Shown here in pieces: positions 9,163 through 21,522 of a stretch of 64,000 nt of DNA (its first letter is position 1; every line of letters starts with the position of its first letter). Under the pieces are notes generated by a model. It had not been told where the DNA came from and did not search any database. It saw nothing but the letters and a program-made list of their open reading frames with translations. The position numbers and the translations under genes are program-made. Source of the DNA: Flavobacteriales bacterium (lineage in GTDB: Bacteria; Bacteroidota; Bacteroidia; Flavobacteriales_D; Sanyastnellaceae); the NCBI GenBank assembly GCA_018402085.1, contig JAGYJM010000002.1, forward strand, positions 1,488,001 through 1,552,000, written 5' to 3'.

Positions 9163-10104
9163 ATGAAGTACTTTCTACTCTTTTCATTCGTTCTTTTTTC
9201 TTTCTGCGCAAAAGCGCAGGATGATTGCGCACTCGTATCGATTGAAGGCATCTTCATGCACCCGACGCAACCCGATATCCTCATGATCCACACGTCTGTG
9301 GAAGGAGATCCGATCTTCAACTACCCCGGTTTTCGTGTATATGCAGACGGTCAGGAAATAGGCACCGGAGAAACCGTGTTTTTCATGCTCGCCGGCGTGC
9401 AGTTTCACGCCATCAATCTTTCAGCGGCTATCAACGAAGGTGAAAGCTACGACCTGAGCATTGAATTATGGACGACCTTTTTCGGCAGCCAAGCGTGTAC
9501 CTTTGAATGGCAGGGAGTTCCGTATGATACTGCTGAATGCTTTGACGGAAACCTGTGGCTCACCCTCAGTGGCACGGAAGCCGAGACCGTTGACATCTCA
9601 ATTGAGCACGACAACGGCACGGAAGTCTTCAGCCTCGATTACACATTTGACATCAATAATCAAAGTTGGAGTGATCCGCTCTGCATCGGACGCGGTTGCT
9701 ATAGCATCATAGCTACTCCGTCAGATGGCGCTTTTTCTGAGGATATCTTTATCAGTTACCAGACTGAAGGTTATACCTGGTTCAATGAACTAATGGAAGA
9801 AGGCTCCGACAGCTACATCAGTACCCTTGAAATATGGCAAGGATGCACGATTGTAGGCGTCAATGAACAAGAAGAGCTCACACCGAAAGTAGTTCCCAAT
9901 CCGCTGCGCCGTAACCAGTCCTTCCGCATTATGGGTACATCAGGACTTCAGTCTGTTGAGATTCGCAATCTTTCGGGCGCCCTCGAGGCGAACCTCTCCC
10001 CTGCTCAGTTGAAAGATTTTCGCTTCAGTCGGGCAGGGATGTACTTCGTGATTTCGCGGTTCAGCGATGGAGCGGTGCACACTTCGCGATTGGTTGTGGA
10101 GTAG
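9163..10104 (+). CDS. Secreted protein with T9SS type A sorting domain
   Basis: A 313-residue protein with signal peptide MKYFLLFSFVLFSFCAKAQ. Residues about 22-225 hold two beta-rich segments with paired cysteines (DDCALVSIEGIFMHP and ACTFEWQGVPYDTAEC), of no recognised family. Residues 240-313 form a type A T9SS C-terminal domain (VVPNPLRRNQSFRI, VEIRNLSGAL, GMYFVISRFSDG, LVVE). The signal-peptide cleavage region is encoded by a GGATG-tagged hairpin shared with two other genes in the window. A hairpin array begins straight after the stop codon. Confidence 0.82.
   Translation: MKYFLLFSFVLFSFCAKAQDDCALVSIEGIFMHPTQPDILMIHTSVEGDPIFNYPGFRVYADGQEIGTGETVFFMLAGVQFHAINLSAAINEGESYDLSIELWTTFFGSQACTFEWQGVPYDTAECFDGNLWLTLSGTEAETVDISIEHDNGTEVFSLDYTFDINNQSWSDPLCIGRGCYSIIATPSDGAFSEDIFISYQTEGYTWFNELMEEGSDSYISTLEIWQGCTIVGVNEQEELTPKVVPNPLRRNQSFRIMGTSGLQSVEIRNLSGALEANLSPAQLKDFRFSRAGMYFVISRFSDGAVHTSRLVVE
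9203..9223. repeat. GGATG-tagged hairpin in a signal-peptide region
   Basis: TGCGC-AAAA-GCGCA followed by GGATG, read as CAKAQDD at the signal-peptide cleavage site. The same 24 bases (with CTTTC in front) occur at 15124 and, inverted, at 40988. Confidence 0.8.
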
Positions 10105-10110
10105 GCTGCA

Positions 10111-10858
10111 GACCTATCGACCTATCGACCCATCGACCTGTCGACGCAACCTTGGATCGGGGATCGGGGATCGGGGGTCAATGACAGCGCATACTTGCGC
10201 TGCATATTTACACATATATCCACCTGCGGGGACGGCTTATAGCCGTCTGACCTGGTAGTTTCTCCCAGCGCTCCCGTGGATGGCGGATCGGGGATTGGTG
10301 CCTTTGGCAGCGCATCCTTGCGCTGCATATTTACACATATATCCACCTGCGGGGACGGCTTATAGCCGTCCGACCTGGTGGTTTCTCCCAGCGCGCCCGT
10401 GGATGGCGGATCGGGGATCGGGGGTCAATGACAGCGCATCCTTGCGCTGCATATTTACACATATATCCACCTGCGGGGACGGCTTATAGCCGTCCGACCT
10501 GGTGGTTTCTCCCAGCGCGCCCGTGGATGGCGGATCGGGGGTCAATGACAGCGCATACTTGCGCTGCATATTTACACATTTATCCACCTGCGGGGACGGC
10601 TTATAGCCGTCCGACCTGGTAGTTTCTCCCAGCGCTCCCGTGGATGGCGGATCGGGGATCGGGGGTCAATGACAGCGCATACTTGCGCTGCATATTTACA
10701 CATATATCCACCTGCGGGGACGGCTTATAGCCGTCCGACCTGGTAGTTTCTCCCAGCGCGCCCGTGGATGGCGGATCGGGGGTCAATGACAGCGCATACT
10801 TGCGCTGCATATTTACACATATATCCACCTGCGGGGACGGCTTATAGCCGTCCGGGAA
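10111..10858. repeat. Tandem two-hairpin array 2 (about 115-125 bp unit)
   Basis: It opens with four copies of an 8-9 bp GACCTATC-like repeat (10111-10145), then six units. Each unit has H1 (GCAGCGCATACTTGCGCTGC), a 26-nt spacer, H2 (GACGGCTTATAGCCGTC) and a linker that includes GATCGGGGATCGGGGG. Unit length varies because the GATCGGG part is duplicated or lost. Nothing else is seen up to 10946. Confidence 0.95.
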
Positions 10859-10946
10859 ATGGTGCACTTTGCCTCTATTCGGTAGGACGACCTGATGCCT
10901 TCTGAAAACCCCAGTTTCCTACTGAGCATAAATTCTGAATGACTCC

Positions 10947-11714
10947 TTACTTCCCTCCCAATCGATACGACAGCATGGCAACGTAATTAATCATCGACAC
11001 GTCGTAGTTGTTGGCATAGAAAGACGTAGTGACCTCCTCGACGAGCCCATCATCGTAGATATTCTCCACAAAAGTGTCATTACCTGCCGTGAAGGCCGTG
11101 ATCGCGCTCAAATTGAATCCGACGCCAAAGTTGCCGAAGTAATACCGGGCACCAAGTCCGAAGTTCGTCGCGAATGCCGTGTACACTTCACCACCGGAGA
11201 TGTAATAATCACTGGCACCACCCGTCAGGTCAATAATGTCTTCGATAATCGGAACTGAGTAAGTATTCAAGCCTACCTGAGCGCGTGCATCGATTACCAG
11301 GCGGTCATCCATCAGCGGAATGGCGACAACGGCACCAGCCGTGATGGTGTTGTGAACCCACTCCTCATAAACGTTGGTGTAACTGACCAATTCCGGGCCC
11401 CAGAAATCCTCAATTCCATCTGCACGAGGTGTGAACCACAGATCATGCATCGAATAATTCCAGTCCAGACTCACGCCGATATTTTTATGAAAGAAATAAG
11501 ATCCACTCAGTCCGAAGTTGAACCCACCAAAAGCACCACCTCCTTCAAAAGGATACAAGGCATCCGCATAATCTGCACGAATAAAATCAGTGGTACCATA
11601 CAAGCCAATCGGGGTCGAACCTCCACCGAAGATGTTGATGTGTGCGCTACCCTTTTGTGCATACAATGGCACTGAAAGCGCAAGAATTGCAGCAAGCGAC
11701 AATACGTTTTTCAT
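10947..11714 (-). CDS. Outer-membrane beta-barrel protein
   Basis: 255 residues with signal peptide MKNVLSLAAILALSVPLYAQ. The mature part alternates hydrophobic and polar residues in strands rich in Gly, Tyr and Phe (FGGFNFGLSGSYFFHKN, ATNFGLGARYYFGNFGVGFN) and ends in VAMLSYRLGGK, typical of an 8-12-strand OmpA/OmpW-like barrel. Ligand or role is unknown. The gene stands alone between two copies of the same hairpin array family (10111-10858 and 11838-12503). Confidence 0.8.
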   Translation of the reverse strand: MKNVLSLAAILALSVPLYAQKGSAHINIFGGGSTPIGLYGTTDFIRADYADALYPFEGGGAFGGFNFGLSGSYFFHKNIGVSLDWNYSMHDLWFTPRADGIEDFWGPELVSYTNVYEEWVHNTITAGAVVAIPLMDDRLVIDARAQVGLNTYSVPIIEDIIDLTGGASDYYISGGEVYTAFATNFGLGARYYFGNFGVGFNLSAITAFTAGNDTFVENIYDDGLVEEVTTSFYANNYDVSMINYVAMLSYRLGGK

Positions 11715-11837
11715 GAGTACAGAAATTAATTAGTTAAGTAATGATCAGGTTTGATATTCAGAGAACTGGCTCAAGATACTGCACGAATACATCCGTTGCA
11801 AGAACAAATAGTAAATAATGATTTATTTCGATCAAGA

Positions 11838-12503
11838 AGGCAGCGCATTCTTGCGCTGCTTTTGGCTACAACTCGAAATGAGGAGACGGCTTATAGCCGT
11901 CTGTGGAATAATAAATAGTAAGCAATGAGTAATGAATAGTAAATGGCATGTAGACATCGCATACTTGCGCTGCATATTTACACATATATCCACCTGCGGG
12001 GACGGCTTATAGCCGTCTGACCTGGTGGTTTCTCCCAGCGCGCCCGTGGATGGCGGATCGGGGGTCAATGACATCGCATACTTGCGCTGCATATTTACAC
12101 ATATATCCACCTGCGGGGACGGCTTATAGCCGTCCGACCTGGTAGTTTCTCCCAGCGCGCCCGTGGATGGCGGATCGGGGATCGGGGGTCAATGACAGCG
12201 CATACTTGCGCTATCTTTTTATAATATCCGCAATTGAGGGGACTGCTTATAGCCGTCCGACCTGGTAGTTTCTCCCAGCGCGCCCGTGGATGGCGGATCG
12301 GGGATCGGGGGTCAATGACAGCGCATACTTGCGCTGCATATTTACACATATATCCACCTGCGGGGACGGCTTATTGCCGTCCGACCTGGTGGTTTCTCCC
12401 AGCGCGCCCGTGGATGGCGAATCGGGGGTCAATGACAGCGCATACTTGCGCTGCATATTTACACATATATCCACCTGCGGGGACGGCTTATAGCCGTCCG
12501 AGA
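11838..12503. repeat. Tandem two-hairpin array 3
   Basis: Six units of the same family as array 2. The first (11838-11912) is diverged, with an unrelated spacer of about 24 nt between H1 and H2. The fourth (near 12196) has a damaged H1 and a different spacer. The remaining units match array 2 closely. After the array, 12504-12621 has short CTGACGG-type direct repeats and no gene. Confidence 0.93.
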
Positions 12504-12621
12504 AATAGTGAACCATCATTCCGAACAAGTACAAGGCTCACAGCCTTGCGAGAGATGTAGCCCCAAGCCCGCAGTCGGCAGACGGCTGACAGCTGACGGC
12601 TGACCGCTGACGGCGCAGCCA

Positions 12622-15186
12622 CTAAAACTTAAACGCCACCTTCAGGTTCACCCTCCTTCCCGTCAGGAAGTTCGGAATGGCATACAGACGTCCGTTCACA
12701 TCTTCAATCCAGGTGTGGTTGATGGTGTTGTTGATGCCCAAAATATTGAAGATTTCCAGCGCTACAAAGCCTTCTTTCATCCACTTGAAGCGTTTGCGAT
12801 CAACGTTCCTGGGTGTGATGAGATCTCGTGAAAAGCCTATATCCACACGTCGGTAGGCGCTGGTGCGCAAGATGTCGAGGTAGCGCTCGAAGCTGGGCGG
12901 ACCAAAAGGCAATCCTGTACCGTAGAAGACGCTCACCAACACTTTGTACTCCGGCCATTTCGGCATCTCGTCCTGGAAGAGCATCGAGAAGTTGACGCGC
13001 TGGTCGGTCGGACGAGGTATAAAACCGGGCTCGACGCGCACGCTGTCTACCGGTGTGTCGTTCAGCGTGAAGCCCGGTACAATCAGCTGACCTTCATCGT
13101 TGTAATACTCAAAGAAAAAGTCATCGTTCAGGTCTTCTTCGGTACGCAAAACCGATAGTCTGAGCCAGCTTTGGATGCCCTTGATGAACTCACCGTTGAC
13201 CATCAGATCAGCTCCTGTGGCATACCCTCGGGCATTGTTGCGCGCATAATAGCGCAGGCGCACGTTCTCCACCTCGTAAGGAATGAGCTGTCCGTAATCT
13301 TTATAGTACACCTCCCCGACCAGTTTGAACGGACGATCCCATGCGTAAAAGATGTAATCGACTCCGGCCACAATGTGTATGGAACGCTGCGCACGGATGT
13401 TTTCATTGAGTGTGCCGTCAATAGCGCGCATTTCGCGGTAAAAAGTGGGCTGGAAATACCACCCCCCGGCGAGGGTGAACACGATGTCACGTTTATAGAG
13501 GGTGTCACCATCAGCAGTAGCACTGCGAATCCAGTTCGGTGTGAAGGCCATGTTGGCACGTGGCCCCCCGACAAGCTGCTTGTTGAAGGTCCAATAATTA
13601 CCGCGGAGACCTGCGTTGAAGTCCCAGACATGGCCTCCCTCCGTTTCTTTCTGCCAGGTGTTTTGCACATAAGCTGTGTACCGCTGTGAAGTGACGCTGT
13701 TGACGCTTTTGACTACATCATTGAGCTCGATGATCTGATCGGGCTGAAGGTCAGGAACGGTGTAGCCTATCGAGTCTTGCGGATGTGGACTCGAGTAGCC
13801 TGATGAGTCAATAAAACTCCACTCACTCAAGCGGTCGTTGATCTGTTCATGCTGCAGTCGCACCCCCCACTCGAGGCGGTGCTCGCCATTGTCGAATAAC
13901 CTGAAACCGGTATGCGTGAAATTCAGTACCGTAGCATCCAACTCATTGCGGGCGTGATCGAGAAAACCACCCACGCCCCTGTTAGTCAGCACTTCACCGA
14001 ACTCATCACTGCCCAGGTCACGCTCCAGTTCATCCAGAAAATACTGCCCAAGGATGTCGAATGTCTCGAATTCATAAGTCTGGAAAGCTGACGCGATAAA
14101 GCGCATGCGGCTTACGTCTGTTTGACGTTCTGCACTGAAGGCGCCAAAATAGGTCTCAAAACCGGTGCGCTCTTGTCCGTCAAAGAAAATCGTCAATCGC
14201 AAGGCCTCATTAATGGTTCCCACGTCGGTCTCACGCGTTTGCGGAATAAAGTTGTAGCGGTTACGGCTGATGTTCCCTAAGAAATTATACGTCCAGGTGC
14301 TGTAACGGCTCTTACGCCAGGTCAGGTAAGTCTGAAAATCGAGGTAGTTCGGATTGTAATCGCCCTGTTCGTCAAGCGATCCGAGCACGTAACTGTTGTT
14401 GCGGTAGCGAAAACCGCTGTTATGACTAAAAGTACCTTTCTCGTTCACGTCTTCTACATGCAGCGCAACGCCCAGCATCGAAGCGGTCACGCTACCTCTG
14501 AATCGCGTGGGTTGCCGATAGCTGATGTCGAGCACCGAACTCATCCGGTCGCCGTATTTCGCCTCAAATCCGCCTGCCGAGAAGTAAATATTGTTCACCA
14601 TATCGGGGTTCGGAAACGATAGCCCTTCTTGTTGTCCGGCCCGAACAAGAAACGGCCGATACACCTGAATATCATTGACGTACACAAGGTTTTCATCGAA
14701 ATTTCCTCCTCGCACGTTGTAAGAAGAGCTCAACTCGCTGGTGAAATTCACCGGTGCCTGCAACAGGAGGTCTTCAATGGTGCCGCGCGCTGAAGGTATG
14801 CTGGATGCAATTTTAGGGTCGATTCTGCGAATAGGCTTGGTGCGCTCACCGTCACCAATGACTTCAGCCGGACCAATTTCGAGGTTACGAACGAGTGTGA
14901 TGTCTTGCTCATAGGCCTCTCCCTCGGCCAGGTTAAGGCTCACACTCTTTTGGCGGGCACCTACAAAACTATAGCTGATGGTGACTTCACCGGCGGTGAC
15001 TTCAAGGGTGTAACTACCATCAAGTTCAGTGACAGTGCCCTCCAGGCGGTTATTCGCATTGCGCACATAAGCGCCGGGAAGCGTTTCCCCTTTGTCGTCT
15101 TTGACAACTCCGGTGACAGTGGCTTTCTGCGCAAAAGCGCAGGATGCGAAAAGGATCCCTATAATGAGCGTGAAGTACCAGCGCAT
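12622..15186 (-). CDS. TonB-dependent outer-membrane receptor
   Basis: 854 residues. A signal peptide (1-20, SCAFAQ) is followed by a carboxypeptidase-regulatory-like domain (about 22-95, VTGVVKDDKGETLPGAYV), a plug domain (about 125-235, IEDLLLQAPVNF, YNVRGGNFDENLVYVND, GFEAKYGDRMSSVLDI) and a large beta-barrel to the C-terminus (NLKVAFKF). It probably imports a ligand using TonB energy; the substrate is not identifiable. No SusD partner is next to it, so it is unlikely to be a classical SusC. The signal peptide is encoded over a GGATG-tagged hairpin. Confidence 0.92.
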   Translation of the reverse strand: MRWYFTLIIGILFASCAFAQKATVTGVVKDDKGETLPGAYVRNANNRLEGTVTELDGSYTLEVTAGEVTISYSFVGARQKSVSLNLAEGEAYEQDITLVRNLEIGPAEVIGDGERTKPIRRIDPKIASSIPSARGTIEDLLLQAPVNFTSELSSSYNVRGGNFDENLVYVNDIQVYRPFLVRAGQQEGLSFPNPDMVNNIYFSAGGFEAKYGDRMSSVLDISYRQPTRFRGSVTASMLGVALHVEDVNEKGTFSHNSGFRYRNNSYVLGSLDEQGDYNPNYLDFQTYLTWRKSRYSTWTYNFLGNISRNRYNFIPQTRETDVGTINEALRLTIFFDGQERTGFETYFGAFSAERQTDVSRMRFIASAFQTYEFETFDILGQYFLDELERDLGSDEFGEVLTNRGVGGFLDHARNELDATVLNFTHTGFRLFDNGEHRLEWGVRLQHEQINDRLSEWSFIDSSGYSSPHPQDSIGYTVPDLQPDQIIELNDVVKSVNSVTSQRYTAYVQNTWQKETEGGHVWDFNAGLRGNYWTFNKQLVGGPRANMAFTPNWIRSATADGDTLYKRDIVFTLAGGWYFQPTFYREMRAIDGTLNENIRAQRSIHIVAGVDYIFYAWDRPFKLVGEVYYKDYGQLIPYEVENVRLRYYARNNARGYATGADLMVNGEFIKGIQSWLRLSVLRTEEDLNDDFFFEYYNDEGQLIVPGFTLNDTPVDSVRVEPGFIPRPTDQRVNFSMLFQDEMPKWPEYKVLVSVFYGTGLPFGPPSFERYLDILRTSAYRRVDIGFSRDLITPRNVDRKRFKWMKEGFVALEIFNILGINNTINHTWIEDVNGRLYAIPNFLTGRRVNLKVAFKF
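15124..15147. repeat. GGATG-tagged hairpin in the TonB receptor signal peptide
   Basis: TGCGC-AAAA-GCGCA then GGATG on the plus strand; read on the minus strand as SCAFAQ. It is in the opposite orientation, relative to its gene, from the copy at 9203. Confidence 0.8.
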
Positions 15187-15284
15187 GGCGCGCGAATCTA
15201 CGAATCTGAAATGGTTAACTGAGGCATTAACGGGTTGGTTGTTTAAAAAGTATACATCGTGAAGTTGGATGTTGGTGGGTGCAG

Positions 15285-18065
<2,781 letters not shown>

Positions 18066-18070
18066 GGCTG

Positions 18071-18078
18071 CAAAGATA
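18071..18078 (-). promoter_or_regulatory. Candidate -7 box for the barrel protein/ligA unit
   Basis: TATCTTTG on the minus strand exactly matches TAnnTTTG and ends 6 bp before the ATG at 18065. If used, the transcript would be nearly leaderless. Confidence 0.4.
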
Positions 18079-18165
18079 CGGTTCAGATCGGGGTGTCAGG
18101 CATGGGTTCCCTCACCCAATAACGTGGATTTATGGTTTTTAAAACAAAAGGCGTGCCAGGAATGG

Positions 18166-18357
<192 letters not shown>

Positions 18358-18483
18358 ATACGGCAGGTAAAGTTATCGCAGCTATTCTGACGGCAGGCAG
18401 CTGCGGCACTTGGAAGCTAGTTCTGATTCATAGCCCCCATTTCGTCGTGGGGTGAGTCTGTCGGTATCCCTAAGAAATTGAGC

Positions 18484-20064
18484 TTATGGACAAGCTGATC
18501 CAAAGAGGGTCAGGAAATTTAGCAGGTCAGCACTGCTTACAACGCCATCACCATTGGTATCAAAAGCGCAGGAAAACGCGCAGCTTCCGTTATCGATTGT
18601 AGCGGCAGGATTATAGTTAGCAGCTTCCGGGTAGGTGCAGCCTTGAACCGCATCAACGGGTATGCAGATCAAGTCGCCGTCGCAGTTGTAGCATTCAGGA
18701 GGATATATGCATGAACCATTATCGCTATTGGCTTCAGGGTCATAATTACACGCCGTTACATCTGAGCAGCCCTCTAGCAATTGAAGGGTATAAACTCCTA
18801 CGAGTCCGGCATTGGCTCCATTCTCTCCATTCGCAGGTGCGCCTACAGCTAAGGTGTTTGATGTCGACATACATGTAGAATGTCCAAAATTATCGCCTAC
18901 ACCGGCACCTTCAATCGTCGCTCCCTGTTGCATCCAGGACACACCACCCCACTCATACAGTCTCACTTTTCCGGGTGTCCCGAGATGCACTGCTCCTACC
19001 GCCAATGTGTTACTATCAGGCATACTCACCGACCAGCCTGCGAGTTCACCTTCACCGGCTCCGTATATGTCGGCACCTTTCTGCACCCAAGTAACTCCGT
19101 CCCACTGGAAAACCCTTACGTGTCCACTGTTTATACCGTTGCCGTCATTGTACCTGCCTCCGACGGCCAAAATGCCGGGTTCAGGCATGCACAGGGAAAA
19201 ACCAAATTCATCGCCCATTCCGAGTCCGTCTATATCCTCACCTTTTTGTTCCCACGACATTCCATTCCAGAAGAAAACACGTGCGTGCCCTGTTACGCTG
19301 CCATTTTCTGCATTAAAGGGTGCACCAATAGCTAGGGTGTTTGCATCGGGCATACTTAATGACCACCCTGACCGATCTCCTGACCATTCTCCTTGAATGG
19401 TATTTCCTTTTTGTAGCCATTCACTACCACTCCAGCTGAATACCCGCACGTGACCTTCAGGTAGATCACCGGAGTTATACTGTGGTGAGCCGATAGCGAC
19501 AGTATTGGGATCAGGCATTGCTATTGCATATCCGGATTGATCGCCACTACTTTCACCGGAAATGTCTGCTCCTCTTTGAATCCAGGCGGTTCCATCCCAT
19601 GTGTACACCTTTACGTGACCAGAAGCATTACCGTTATTGTCATTGCCATTAGCCCCTATCGCAAGGCTATTGGAGTCAGCCATCCAGACCGCTCGCCCGA
19701 ACTCATCGCCTTCAGCATCACCAAAAAGTGCAGCGCCTTTTTGGGACCAAATGCTACCGTCCCATGCAAAAACCTTGACTTGCCCGGCGTTTGTGCCGTT
19801 CTCATCATTAAGACGCGCACCAATCGCAACCGTGGTCTCATCCGGCATGCTTACCGACCACCCGAAGCGATCGCCTTCGAAACTTCCCAACAAGTTAGCA
19901 CCGAGTTGGATTTGTGATGAAACGTCAAACGTCCTGAATACTGTAAGTAGCACTATAAGCGAGAGTGAATAAGCCGCGGAAGAACGCAAGACAAATTGAA
20001 GTCTTCCGAATTTTCTATTCGTACCTAAACTATACTTACCGCGGATGCATAAAAAGAAGACCAT
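18484..20064 (-). CDS. Surface protein: seven-repeat beta-propeller plus GCTD repeats
   Basis: About 526 residues from the ATG at 20064. A TTG at 19989 would give a better signal peptide (MRSSAAYSLSLIVLLTVF), so the true start is uncertain. Residues about 60-430 are seven repeats of about 54 residues with the pattern GDxFGxSVSMPDxNTLAIGA, NDxNG, HVRVFxWDGxxWxQKG, as in FG-GAP-like seven-bladed propellers. Two cysteine repeats follow (GCSDVTACNYDPEA, GCTYPEAANYNPAA), then the short C-terminal module DTNGDGVVSSADLLNFL ending SACP. The propeller could bind ligands or partners. It is the smallest of the six genes sharing this C-terminus and is flanked by direct copies of a composite repeat. Confidence 0.82.
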   Translation of the reverse strand: MVFFLCIRGKYSLGTNRKFGRLQFVLRSSAAYSLSLIVLLTVFRTFDVSSQIQLGANLLGSFEGDRFGWSVSMPDETTVAIGARLNDENGTNAGQVKVFAWDGSIWSQKGAALFGDAEGDEFGRAVWMADSNSLAIGANGNDNNGNASGHVKVYTWDGTAWIQRGADISGESSGDQSGYAIAMPDPNTVAIGSPQYNSGDLPEGHVRVFSWSGSEWLQKGNTIQGEWSGDRSGWSLSMPDANTLAIGAPFNAENGSVTGHARVFFWNGMSWEQKGEDIDGLGMGDEFGFSLCMPEPGILAVGGRYNDGNGINSGHVRVFQWDGVTWVQKGADIYGAGEGELAGWSVSMPDSNTLAVGAVHLGTPGKVRLYEWGGVSWMQQGATIEGAGVGDNFGHSTCMSTSNTLAVGAPANGENGANAGLVGVYTLQLLEGCSDVTACNYDPEANSDNGSCIYPPECYNCDGDLICIPVDAVQGCTYPEAANYNPAATIDNGSCAFSCAFDTNGDGVVSSADLLNFLTLFGSACP

Positions 20065-20212
20065 GTGAAAAAGGTTTAGTTGCAGTCTGCCATAATCTAT
20101 CACGTAAAATACGATATACGAATTGAAATAGGTCCGGCACAAACGGTTTAACGTTAAGCCAACTGCCCGATGAGTACCCCGTAATTCGCATCGCATCTCG
20201 GGGTTAGGGGTT

Positions 20213-20338
20213 GTAGATGGAAGATCGGGGATCGCGTGTTAGGCGATTTGGAGAGCCTCTCTCATTCTAACTCTCCCTCTCAAACTCCAACTCAAACTGC
20301 CGCGAGGCGATGTCATACTAGGGTTAGAGGTAGGGTGT
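20213..20338. repeat. Second copy of the composite repeat
   Basis: GATCGGGGATCG, GATTTGGAGAGCC, short CTCTCC/TCTCAA hexamers and the 62-bp core also present at 18294-18356, in direct orientation. It flanks the propeller gene on its upstream side. Confidence 0.85.
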
Positions 20339-20404
20339 CTGGCCTCGGGAGTTAGGGGTTGGGCAACTGGAAGGCAACCGCTTTCAATTTGCCTCCATTC
20401 AACG

Positions 20405-20720
20405 TCAGCGCCGCAAGGATGCGGCGACATCCATTTCCATGTGCGCACTGCAGTGCGCACTTACATTTTCATGTGCGCACCGCAGTGCGCACTTACATTT
20501 CCATGCGCACACGGTTGTGTGCGCCTACATGGCCTTTGTGCAATGGAATGTCGTGATTCGAAAATTCCCGGGCGGCTGTGAGGTCGTACCTCTCGGTGTA
20601 AACGGCAATTCACATTACCCGAACATTCTCGGACGCCAAGATGGCGTCCCTATCCAATGCCATCATAAAAAGGCAGGCGCCGCAAGGATGCGGCGGCATC
20701 CGTATCCATGCGTGCACTGC
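20405..20720. repeat. Cluster of short palindromes
   Basis: Contains GCCGC-AAGGAT-GCGGC twice (20409 and 20682), GTGCGCACTGCAGTGCGCAC and a one-base variant, GCACAC-GGTT-GTGTGC and GGACGCCA-AGA-TGGCGTCC. It fills the gap before the four-helix-bundle sensor gene; no gene is seen. Confidence 0.85.
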
Positions 20721-20732
20721 AGTGGGCGCCTA

Positions 20733-21344
20733 CTACCTTTTGTAAAACAGCACGACCTGCAGCACGATGCCTACTAAGATCACGATGGCAATTTCAATTT
20801 GAGACATGAAGGCATTCTGGTTGAGTGATTCCTGGGCGATTTCGGTCATGCGTTTACCTTCTCCCTGCTGAATATCAGCAAGGACATCGAGGTAGGTTGA
20901 AATATCACGATAAGCCTTTGATGCGGCCTCATACCGTTCGGAATTACCTTCAAAGACGGCTGTTTCAGCATCTTTCAGGCGGAGAAATGTGCGTTGTAAC
21001 TTTTCAAAATAGGCACCTTCATCTGGGGTTAGCCGGGTCTTTGAAAAATTATCGATGACCGACTGAATCTTGCTGTTCAAAGCTGTTTGTTTCACCAGGT
21101 CGGTTCCGGGGATGCTGTCAGTAGTATCTGCAAAATCCGCCCTAAAAATCTCGAGTCCGATCTTCTTCTCATCAAAAATCTGATCCATTTCATAGATGTA
21201 GCCCACAGCAACCAGTCGGTCTTCATATACCGATCGGGTGATGTCTTGCACCTTCTCAAAGTGGTACCTGTCTATGCGGTTCGTTCCGAACACCAGCAAA
21301 ATGACGACGATCAGAGACAAAGCGAGTTGAAGGCGGTTGCTCAT
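20733..21344 (-). CDS. Membrane protein with periplasmic four-helix-bundle (MCP-like) domain
   Basis: 203 residues. An N-terminal membrane helix (7-22, LALSLIVVILLVFGT), a periplasmic helical domain (about 25-175; VQDITRSVYEDRLVAVGYIYEMDQIF, EGNSERYEAASKAYRDI) and a C-terminal membrane helix (IEIAIVILVGIVLQVVLFY) ending in KR. This is the sensor half of a 4HB_MCP chemoreceptor without any HAMP or signalling domain, a form seen in Bacteroidota. It may act with a partner or as a stress-sensing membrane protein; this is inference. Confidence 0.8.
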   Translation of the reverse strand: MSNRLQLALSLIVVILLVFGTNRIDRYHFEKVQDITRSVYEDRLVAVGYIYEMDQIFDEKKIGLEIFRADFADTTDSIPGTDLVKQTALNSKIQSVIDNFSKTRLTPDEGAYFEKLQRTFLRLKDAETAVFEGNSERYEAASKAYRDISTYLDVLADIQQGEGKRMTEIAQESLNQNAFMSQIEIAIVILVGIVLQVVLFYKR

Positions 21345-21474
21345 ATACTATTCTTTGAAATCTATTTGGTAGCAAGATAGAGAGAACGAATCAAAGGTGG
21401 CAGAATATCGCATCCCTCTCTGAAAACGGCCTATGCACCACGTTACCTTCAACAATGATCGGCAATTGGGAAAC

Positions 21475-21502
21475 AAAAAACCCCGGCGTCGGCCGGGGTT
21501 TA
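21475..21502 (-). terminator. Rho-independent terminator
   Basis: AACCCCGG-CCGACG-CCGGGG then a T-run on the minus strand, 20 bp beyond the stop of the 2104-residue surface protein. Confidence 0.88.
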
Positions 21503-21522
21503 GGGATTTAATCAATGTCTTC

